DNA of 64,000 nt from Phialophora verrucosa (taxonomy: Eukaryota > Ascomycota > Eurotiomycetes > Chaetothyriales > Herpotrichiellaceae), in contig MSED01000005.1 in the NCBI GenBank assembly GCA_002099365.1, positions 2,294,001-2,358,000 of the forward strand, written 5' to 3'. Position numbers and translations under genes: made by a program. Positions 55,945 to 64,000 of this stretch are shown one piece after another. The notes below the pieces were generated by a model. It was not told where the DNA came from. It ran no database searches and saw only the letters and a program-made list of their open reading frames with translations. Each line of letters starts with the position of its first letter. Within the stretch, counting starts at the first letter, position 1.

Positions 55945-57726
55945 TCATCTCCCCACAGCTCTACCAAGCCGCTCCCTCGCAGTGGCAGGTCCTTGATCCG
56001 GCCAACTGCTCACCGCATCATCCACCTCTTCCAAGAACATGGTCGAATTCACCACGCTTGTCCCACCAAGCACTACCCTTACACCGGGTACCGACGCATT
56101 GACCTGTGCCACCATTTTAGCTTCCTCATATGTTACACCCCCGACGATGAAAACAACGATGTCCTGTGGCTTATCCTTCGTATGATGCCCATCCACAAAG
56201 GGGAATTGCAACTCCTTCAATCGTCCCTTGATGAGATGCTGAAGTGAAGTCTCTAACCTAGGGGAGTGCTGAGTATAGACGTTTTCCACGCCTTTTAGGT
56301 TCAGGTTGCGGCGGAACTGGCTGAATGGAGAAGAGCCAGAATCGAAGAGGTCTATGAAGCCACTTGCGCCACCAACAGGTGCTGGCTGTAGACTATGATG
56401 ATAAGCGAGGAGTTTCGGGATAATGGAAATTCTGTGCGCGGGGACATCGGCAACGGAAGTTAGCAAGTCAAGAAGCACTGGCAGAGCGTTGTTCGGATTG
56501 CGTTCATAGCGGAGGGCGTAGAGCGCGACCAGGCGGATCTTGTTGTCAGCAGGGATACTCGGGTTCTGAATGTGCCTTTGCAACGTCTTCAGGTCATTGG
56601 CATGGTTGTCGTTGCAGACCAGGCTCTGTTCTAGTTCTGAGACGTCGAGCAAAGATTCGGCAGCGACGCGGCGGCTGAGTTCGCTGACCAGAGTGACGTG
56701 CTTGGAGACATTGCCCGAGAGCTTGCGAAATTCTGGATAATCCTCCACAAATCGTTTCATGTCTGCTATTGATTCAATCTGAGCGGTCGACTTGGTTCGC
56801 GTCTGATACTGGTCGACATAGTCTTTGATGTTTCCTCCTAGATCACCAAAGTTCTGATACATGTTTTTCTTGAAAAACGGATCTTGATCTTGTGAAAGAA
56901 CGATCTCTTTCAGCTCTGGACGCACATCGGGAACCGCACTGAGGTCCACCCGACCGTTGTGGATGCCAAGAAGCTCATGCACCTGAGCCTGGTAGGTCCA
57001 CTGAGTGAGCAAAGGAGTAATTGGATCATCTCTCCGATCCAGAATCAGCAGAACCGGAGGAGTGTCTGTTTTTCGGAAGTCGAACAGCTGTTCTTCCTGA
57101 GTGATCTGGTACCGCACTTCGGTAGCCAGTTTCTTCGCCATCAGGCTGTTCTTTTGGTAGCGTATAAGTGGGTTCTTTTTCAAAGACAAGAGCAAGGCTA
57201 TAACGCCTTCGGTTGTCCGCTGTAAAGCATCGGTGTTCCAGATGTCTGGACTGTGACTCCATAACCGCTGCTTCGGAAACCCCAGATTTAGGGACATCAG
57301 GTCCGGATTGACCACAATATAGTCCGCAAAGTATTCCTGAACTGCTTTGACCACCTCATGGTCATCCGCTTCGGCCAATCGCTCCAGTGAGGATTTCTTT
57401 ATGATGTTACTGAAATAGATATTGTACTCTCCGTACTTGGGCTCGCGCAACTCGTCGATGAGGAACTGGATCGAGTCCGGAGACGGTCGGACAAAGCAGA
57501 GGCAACGGAGGTGGCGCATGCGCTCGCGGGCAGGGTTGTCCAACCTGTCGACGAGGTATACTTCGTGTTTCAGCAGAGCTGACTGGGTGATGGCCGTTGA
57601 AACGATGGTCACTGTCTCCGAGTCAAGCAGCAGTAGCTTCATCTTAGTCTGCTGAGAGGCGGCAGCGCCTTCCCCGACGCCGGCAATCTTGGACAGGTAG
57701 CCCGAAATCGCCGAGGAGACATCCAT
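55945..57726 (-). CDS. VPS45: Vacuolar protein sorting protein VPS45 (Sec1/Munc18 family)
   Basis: 593 residues in one exon from ATG 57726. Sec1/Munc18 features run the full length: KLLLLDSETVTIVSTAITQSALLKHEVYLVDRLDN at the N-terminus is given here only in part as KLLLLDSETVTIVSTA. Next are IYFSNIIKKSSLERLAEAD, LILDRRDDPITPLLTQWTYQ and the C-terminal DIVVFIVGGVTYEEA with GTSVVNSTMFLEEV. VPS45 binds the syntaxin Tlg2/Pep12 class and promotes SNARE assembly at the trans-Golgi and endosome. The length fits the family. It is divergent from the acyltransferase gene, with 472 bases between starts. Confidence 0.95.
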   Translation of the reverse strand: MDVSSAISGYLSKIAGVGEGAAASQQTKMKLLLLDSETVTIVSTAITQSALLKHEVYLVDRLDNPARERMRHLRCLCFVRPSPDSIQFLIDELREPKYGEYNIYFSNIIKKSSLERLAEADDHEVVKAVQEYFADYIVVNPDLMSLNLGFPKQRLWSHSPDIWNTDALQRTTEGVIALLLSLKKNPLIRYQKNSLMAKKLATEVRYQITQEEQLFDFRKTDTPPVLLILDRRDDPITPLLTQWTYQAQVHELLGIHNGRVDLSAVPDVRPELKEIVLSQDQDPFFKKNMYQNFGDLGGNIKDYVDQYQTRTKSTAQIESIADMKRFVEDYPEFRKLSGNVSKHVTLVSELSRRVAAESLLDVSELEQSLVCNDNHANDLKTLQRHIQNPSIPADNKIRLVALYALRYERNPNNALPVLLDLLTSVADVPAHRISIIPKLLAYHHSLQPAPVGGASGFIDLFDSGSSPFSQFRRNLNLKGVENVYTQHSPRLETSLQHLIKGRLKELQFPFVDGHHTKDKPQDIVVFIVGGVTYEEAKMVAQVNASVPGVRVVLGGTSVVNSTMFLEEVDDAVSSWPDQGPATARERLGRAVGR

Positions 57727-58198
57727 GTTGAGCGAGCGCTGTAGATGGACTCACGTTCACCAGTGGAACAGCATTGTGATCATGAGGCAGTGCTCTGTAC
57801 GGAATCGCGGCGCATGCAGAATGGGCTGGCCGACAACAAGCGCGAGCAAGGTCAGGGCCTGAGGTCGTGTGATAAGAGTGTGCTGTTTGGTGTACTGTAT
57901 CGCCTTACCGCGTGCAACAGTATGGCAAGTGCTGCAGCGCAGATGATGCGGAGGACACGGCGAGGCTGAGCGTGACGCAGGCGCAGGCACAGACACAGGC
58001 GCAAGGCTGTGACATGTGACGATTCGATTGGCTCCTGTTTGATTTGATGTCATCGTTCGCACCGCCCAACATCGAGGCCGTCGTCGTCTCTTCCACCACG
58101 TCCCATTCCCCCATAATGTCGGATCGGGATTGTCTCTGTCGTCTCTCACCCAGTCGTCCCCAGTCCTTTGCGCGCTTCCAGTGCAGGAAAGAGCGAAA
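57727..58198. other. Bidirectional promoter region, VPS45 / acyltransferase
   Basis: 472 bases between divergent starts. A run of caggcgcaggcacagacacagg lies near 57975-57996 on the plus strand. No gene is seen. Confidence 0.45.
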
Positions 58199-60473
58199 AT
58201 GATACCGGGCATAAACATCCGTAATTCTCCCCGCTCTTGGCTGATTTGGCCGAGTCGTGCTGACCGTGCCGCCAGCTTTCCAATGGCTGTCCCGGGTCGT
58301 GGGCGCGCCAGTCGACGAGATTAAAGTAAGTCTGTGCTCGCCAGGATATACAGGCTATGATGTGTTCGGCTAAGTGACGAGCCAGCTTCTTTTCGTCTTC
58401 ATCTCCTCATATCCCTTAGCCGCCTGGTTGAAGCGACTGCCCGACAACAAGCCACATTACAAGAGCATTTTCAGTGTCGCCATCTGCCTGTTCTACCTTG
58501 TCGGTCTTTTCGACCTATGGTCGGGCGTCGTCACCTTGCTCATTGATGCGATTGGCACCTATGCGATCATCTACGTCGTTGATGGGTCGCTGATGCCATG
58601 GCTCGTTTTCATGCAAGTCCACCTCTGGGACCCCAATCACAGCATACAAACAGGGTACTAACCTTTGCTGGCCGCAGATTCCTGATGGGCCACATGTCGA
58701 TAAGCCATATAGAAAGGCAGAGAATCAATGATCCGAGCCTCGTCGACATTACTGGGTGGGTTTCGTACTGTCCTTTGGGACGTCAAACGGAGCTAACAGG
58801 CTGGAGGGCAACAGTGGACAGATGGTTCTGATAATGAAGCTTCATGCCCTAGCGTGGAACTACCATGACGGACATATGAAGCCCGAACTGTTGACCGACA
58901 GTCAAAAGGAGCGCGCTGTGTACCAGCTGCCCGAGCTCCTCGACTATGCCGGCTATGTCTTCTTTTTTCCATCCATCTTCACAGGTCCCGCTTTTGATGT
59001 AAGTCTGTTTAGGAGCCGGCCCAGAGCATGCCGGGGGGTGTACCAACACCGCGAAATGCCACTGACATGAGCTCTGTGACCATACAGTACGTCGACTACA
59101 AACGCTGGCTCGACGGCAGCATCTACGCTCTCCCACCCGAAGCACCCACCAAATCTCCACAAGCCAGGAGCATCAGCAGGAGCAGGAAAACCGAGATCCC
59201 TCACTCTGCCATTCCAGCGACAAGAAAAGCCGTCGGCGGTCTCCTGTGGATAGGCCTCTTCCTGCAGCTTTCCAAGTGGTATAATGTGGCTCTAGTACTC
59301 TCCGACAAGTACCTGACCTATTCGTTCCCGTATCGCGTGTGGATACTGCAACTTCTGGGCTTTACTACGCGCATGAAGTACTACGGCGTCTGGTCACTTA
59401 CCGAAGGAGCCTGCATCATGGCCGGAATCAGCTACAATGGCATCGACGAGAAGACCGGCAAGGCGAAATGGGGTAAGTACTAATATCTGGACTCTTGAGC
59501 CACCCACCCCTCCCAGGTCAATCAGATCAGTCACATGTATCAAGACACTAGGTCAACGTTGGCCATATTCATGCCAGGCCTTGAATTTCTTACCTTGTCC
59601 CACACTAACCTACTACCAGACCACCTCGAAAACGTCAACCCCCTCGGCATCGAACTGGCGCAAAATTCTCGTGCCTACCTCGACAACTGGAACAAAAACA
59701 CCAACAAATGGCTCCGAAACTACATCTACCTGCGCGTCACGCCGGCAGGGCAAAAACCGGGCTTCCGAGCCACTCTCGCCACATTCCTGACCTCCGCGTT
59801 CTGGCACGGCTTCTACCCAGGATATTATTTGAGCTTCCTGCTCGCCGCGTTCATTCAAACCGTGGCCAAGAACTTCAGACGGCATTTCCGGCCCTTTTTC
59901 CTCACGCCCGACGGGAAGTCGGCCACGAAATGGAAAATCTACTACGACATCCTGGGGTACGTGGCCACGCAGCTGGCGTTCTGCTTCACGACGGCCCCGT
60001 TCGTGATCCTCGGGTGGAACGACAGCCTGAAGTGCTGGGCGCGGGTGTATTTCTACGCGGTGGTCGGCGTCGCGGCGAGCATGGCTTTCTTTGCCTCCCC
60101 AGCGAAGAAGATGCTCGTCCAGAAACTCGACAAGCGCAACCACCCACACCTGCGCAAGACTGTTGCGGAGGAGACGCAATACCCGCCGAGCCTGGGCTTG
60201 CCGAACGACCCCGGCCGGGAGATCGACGACGCCATCGACGAGATCAGAGCCGAGATCGAGACCCGCCAGCGCAGAGGCAGCACGGTCACGATGCCGACTG
60301 GCGAAGGGCTCAAGCGGGCGATCGAGCAGAAGTTGGGCCATAAGTTGGAGATGCCGCCGTGGAAGGTGCCCCAGGTCTTTGGCAATGAGAGCACCATGCA
60401 AAGCAACAAGGCGCGAGCGGAACTGGAAAACGCATCAGCGAGGGGAGCCGCCGAAGGCAAGAAAGTGAAATGA
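58199..60473 (+). CDS. MBOAT lysophospholipid acyltransferase, ALE1/LPT1 type
   Basis: Seven exons, 58199-58220, 58276-58325, 58386-58612, 58678-58755, 58815-58998, 59088-59472 and 59620-60473, give 599 residues. The first two exons are tiny (22 and 50 nt) and restore MIPGINI-PFQWLSRVVGAPVDEIK-LLFVF. The third intron (58613-58677) uses a GC donor (at|gcaagt) with a tactaac branch and joins LVFI-FLMGHMSISH. MBOAT features include MGHMSISHI, NVNPLGIEL with YLDNWNKNTNKWLRNYIY, and the catalytic His in FLTSAFWHGFYPGYY. The C-terminus is long and charged. The enzyme re-acylates lyso-PC, lyso-PE or lyso-PA in the ER. The final exon also carries an antisense open frame, which I reject. Confidence 0.92.
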
Positions 60474-60792
60474 CGGGTTGAGACGACGGGTTGAGAGAGA
60501 CATAGCGATCACGGCCATGTCAAGAAGGTGGACCTTCAATGGTCAACTACAGAGCCTGTCGTCGACATTTAAGCCGGACACTCGTCCATGAATCGAAGCC
60601 AATGTACACTCTTGTAGCTAATCGTAGATGCATGATCAAATCAAGTTAAGCGGTAGAGTAGTGAGACAACAGAGTAGTAGAGTAGGAGGGCAGTAGGGTC
60701 GAATTGAGTAGGTCCTGATCTCAAGTCTCCGTCTAGATCCCCAGGCTCGCATACTGAGCGGCGAGTGGGTTGAGTGACTAGGTACACAAGAA

Positions 60793-61074
60793 GCAGTGGG
60801 CAGGAGGCAGTGGGTAGTGAGTAGCAAGTAGTGAGTAGTGAGCAGTAAGTAGTGAGTAGTGAGCAGTAAGTAGTGAGTAGTAAGTAGCAAGTAGTGAGTA
60901 GTGAGCAGTAAGTAGTGAGTAGTGAGTAGCAAGTAGTGAGTAGTGAGTAGTGAGTAGTGAGTAGTGAGTAGTGAGTAGTGAGTAGTGAGTAGTGAGTAGT
61001 GAGTAGTGAGTAGTGAGTAGTGAGTAGTGAGTAGTGAGTAGTGAGTAGTGAGTAGTGAGTAGTGAGTAGTAAGT
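60793..61074. repeat. Heptamer minisatellite (gtagtga)n
   Basis: A tandem array of seven-base units. From about 60932 to 61069 it is uniform (about 19-20 copies of agtagtg in phase). From 60793 to 60931 it is degenerate, with gtagcaa, gcagtaa and gtagtaa variants. The gradient from degenerate to homogeneous suggests recent expansion at the right end. The unit is not the fungal telomere repeat TTAGGG. Confidence 0.9.
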
Positions 61075-62310
61075 TACATAACTACTAAGTCCATAAGGTT
61101 CACAAGGTAAATCTAAATGATACTTCTCGCGCGGTTATGCATAACCTTCCTTAGAGAACTTTATATGGATTTATACTTTAGGTTAGAATTCTATCTCCAC
61201 ACTCTTATATCTTTATCTCGTGGGTACGAGTGTTTGATATATCCTCACTACACTCGCAAACACTGCGGCCGAGGACCGCACACGAGTATGTACTGCATGC
61301 ACTGTCTACCGTCTACACCGTCTATACCGTCAAAGTAAAGAGAGCGCAGACACGCACACACACACAGAGTACCTACCAAGCCAGACTCGTATCTCGCATT
61401 TCGCATCTTGCGGCCAATGTCCGGCCCACGTCAGATTCTCACACAGCCTCGCTGGGACGCGACGGGACACGGTATGGATATACATAGCAATTGGTGTATG
61501 TACGTACAGGGCGAGAGACGGGTGAAGATCCCCGGCGCTGGGGAGGAAGGTGTAACCTTCTCTGAACGTCAAACTCTTGCGTGAGCATGAGCGTGGGCGC
61601 AGACGCGGGCAATGGGCGTGGTAATTTTGGAATTGCGTTGCATTTGCATTGCAATTCCGTAGCGGGACATTCATTGTGTAGTTAATTACTCTCTTGCGGT
61701 GTTCATCACGCGTTGGTCGTAGCTGCTGCTGCTGCTATTTCCGTCGCTGGACAGCTCGTTGCACAGTTCGACGCCCACTGGTCCGTGATGGAGGTTGGGA
61801 AGTGGAAAAAAAAGGGAGAACGCAGAGGCCGAAAGAGCTTGTGGGCTTTCTGCTTGCGGCTCCCCGGTCGCTGTTTGGTCGCTGATCGCCGTAGATGAGT
61901 AGTAGGAAAGCAGGGACAACTTTCCCCAGGGCCACATCCCTCGCTGGGCACTGTGTAGAGGATGTGAAGATGTGAGATGTGAAGATGTGCTTGGAGTCGA
62001 AGAGAAAGTCCAACCGGGCATCTGACTCCCCACACCCGCACAGCTTGCTGTCGCCAGGCAGTTCGGAAGGGAGTCGGAGGTCGTCCAACTTGATGGTAAC
62101 AACACCTACCTGTTATGTCTCGGACGCTTTAATTGCGAGATTCTGAGAGTCACAGCCAGAGTCAGAGCCGGTGGGCACATTGAATTGAGGCGAGAAGGGA
62201 AAGAGCGAGCGCAGTCTCCGAAGTGCCTGGTTGAGGTGAAACTCTGGATTCTGGAACCATGCTCCCGTCCTGAACCGTGGCGGTACAGTTGAGCCCCCAG
62301 GGCGGTGTCA

Positions 62311-62358
62311 CATCATGCGGCCGTGTCATCATGCGATCGTGTTATCATGCGGTCGTGA
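62311..62358. repeat. Short tandem repeat, three 16-bp units
   Basis: Units catcatgcggccgtgt (62311), catcatgcgatcgtgt (62327) and tatcatgcggtcgtga (62343) differ at a few bases. It is intergenic, with no known role. Confidence 0.75.
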
Positions 62359-64000
62359 TTATCATGCCTCAGGCGGCCTGTCACGTCGCGTATGCCACCT
62401 CTCGTCTTGCAGGTCATGTACTCCATACGGGTCATTGATCATCTGCGCACCTGTCACAGATGGGGAGTGTGCAAAAGACGGTGCTTTGCGGGGTGGATCA
62501 TGGTATTTTTTGGATGGACATCGCATTCTTTCCTAAACGAATGTGACAATGGCACCCCCTTGCTTTTTGAGCGAATTTCGCATAAAGATCCAAGATGAGC
62601 GTCGAGATTTGATTAGGAAAGAGTGCGAGCGAGCGTCCGGCGCACACACTGAGGTCCACTTGCTTGCAGCGCCCACAGCTCGACAAGGGGGAGGAACGGA
62701 GGGTTGGTTGTGTCCTCGTAAACGAGGCGGAAGCTTGCGCTCGGCTGAAACTCTAGGATCTTGCGTGAGACTCTTCTTGGCTGGGCGAATCGAACCGGGT
62801 CCCATTGCTTGGGTGGAACGGACACGGGACTTTCTTGTGCTTGGGTCTTTTTCAATGCAGCTGTGTGCCGCGTCTGCGCACTTATGCACTTGGCAGGCCT
62901 CAACAGGGGGCTGCAGTGAGGTGAGCCATGTGCCAGAGCGTGGAGACGTCGACCTCACCGATTGATTGTTGCACGCGCGCCAGGGGACGTCGACGACCGA
63001 GGGCTCGGAATCGCCATGGATTGGCCAGATTGTCGGAAATGCTACTTTCTGTGCCGCCCTACTCCGTAGTTCGGCTGACACCAGCTTATTGCAAGTTGCG
63101 GCACGAACTAATCACAGGGTGCATTGCAGTGCACCCTGGTGGCGAGCATGTGACTTAAACAAGGTCGCCAGAACGTCGAGGCCATCTTTTTGCGATCCCG
63201 GTAGCTTACAATGCAATGGCCCGTCGAGATCTTGGCTGCGTCGACTTTGGTGCATGTCCGTCTCCAGCCGACTAGGTTGCTGGGGGTTCGTTCACACACT
63301 AATATTGATTCCATCCGAACATGCTTGCAAAGCTGAAGACTTGTTGCACGGAGCTCCCGCAGCGCAGAGGCAGACGGCATGGACTCTCTCGAAACGGACA
63401 TTGACCCACATCAAGCATGATGTGACAGACGAGTCTCATGCTTGCCGTAGCGACGCAAATGTTTCCTGTGACAACCCCAGGTTGTCGGAAACCCCTTGTC
63501 AAAGGACGCTCGGGGAACCAAATTCTTCTGAGAAGTTGTCAGAGGGAAGCGGCATAAAGAATTTGGCCATGCTCCCGACAAGGGAGCACATGAGCCAGAT
63601 GCCAGAGTCCTCGTTGCGCTGGACTATGTAAGCGATTCTGGCCTCGTGGCGACCGCATAGTCCGCTCGGCATCCTCCCCTGTTTGGCCATGGAATGGGCT
63701 GAGCATTGTGGACGCAAAGAGCGCAAGATCGCCGCGGAAACCGAATTGCGGTTCCGGGGATGCGGATCTTTCGACTAAACACCGTAGGTACGACTAAGGT
63801 TTCTCGTTAGAGAGAGTGGGAATGTGGCACCTCCGCGCCGTCCTCGACTGTCCGAAGTATGCATCACAGAGAGTGTGTATGCCAGTGACATACCCTATAG
63901 TGCGATATTCCGAGATGGTCCGGTGCCCATGACTCTGGACGAATTCATGTGCTATCCGTTATTTTTCACGACGCACGGCTCCACACTGTCGCCATCCTCG

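Larger units (their letters stand above)
60474..64000. other. Repeat-containing stretch without a recognisable gene
   Basis: About 3.5 kb to the window end. It starts with the acyltransferase 3' region, then the heptamer minisatellite, a patch with very short AT-rich sequence (61074-61210), and mixed sequence to 64000. The largest frame, plus 62966-63631, has no domain and a composition unlike a protein. A gene lying beyond the right edge could have its promoter here. Confidence 0.5.

Noticed and set aside
59613..60401. Minus-strand frame of 262 codons
   Set aside because: It is antisense to the last exon of the acyltransferase gene, whose family motifs are clear; GC-rich codons remove stops on the other strand.
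60636..60932. Minus-strand frame with repeated LLTTHYL
   Set aside because: It is a translation of the heptamer minisatellite, not a gene.
62775..62825. Possible minus-strand tRNA (ggttcgattc box)
   Set aside because: The T-stem bases around the box do not pair, and no matching acceptor or anticodon arm could be built.
62966..63631. Plus-strand frame of 221 codons
   Set aside because: No domain or signal; Cys/Trp/His-rich random-looking translation and no supporting splice structure.

Overview
This window comes from the nuclear genome of a filamentous ascomycete (Pezizomycotina). The signs are many short spliceosomal introns (about 48-120 nt) with GT-AG ends and CTRAY-type branch points, a Zn2Cys6 transcription factor, fungal transporters, and a linked carotenoid/retinal/opsin gene set. 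I built the gene models by hand from splice sites, reading phase and family conservation. For every spliced model the exon lengths sum to a multiple of three. Class or species cannot be set from this sequence alone.

Left part (1-14 kb): the 3' end of a PMCA-type Ca2+-ATPase, then an MFS transporter whose cytosolic ends carry Gly/Pro-rich (GGP)n tracts and a Cys/His-rich segment. A gene-poor stretch of about 5 kb follows. After it come the catalytic subunit of molybdopterin synthase (MoaE type) and the mitochondrial copper chaperone SCO1.

Middle part A (14.3-24.3 kb): a possible catabolic neighbourhood. It holds a Zn2Cys6 regulator, a fumarylacetoacetate-hydrolase domain fused to an alpha/beta-hydrolase, a GPR1/FUN34/YaaH acetate-type transporter, a cytochrome b5-domain protein and a metal-dependent amidohydrolase. 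A shared pathway is inference from proximity and chemistry.

Middle part B (24.8-34.5 kb): a carotenoid-to-photoreceptor cluster. carX (carotenoid cleavage oxygenase) is divergent from carRA (lycopene cyclase/phytoene synthase), which is followed by carB (phytoene desaturase) and carO (rhodopsin). Together they can convert geranylgeranyl diphosphate to beta-carotene, cleave that to retinal, and supply the opsin that binds it. The opsin keeps the Schiff-base Lys, both counter-ion Asp residues and the two release-group Glu residues, but has Gln at the bacteriorhodopsin D96 position.

Right part (37-60.5 kb): mostly housekeeping genes. These are a small GPI-type wall protein, an LRR protein, a small unknown protein, EFG1 (rRNA processing), SEA4/Mio (SEA/GATOR2 complex), an unknown polytopic membrane protein, an AzgA purine permease with nine exons, a methyltransferase-like protein with a long disordered N-terminus, VPS45, and an ALE1-type MBOAT lysophospholipid acyltransferase. 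The last 3.5 kb holds a heptamer minisatellite and no supportable gene. I recognised no tRNA, rRNA, transposon ORF or CRISPR array.
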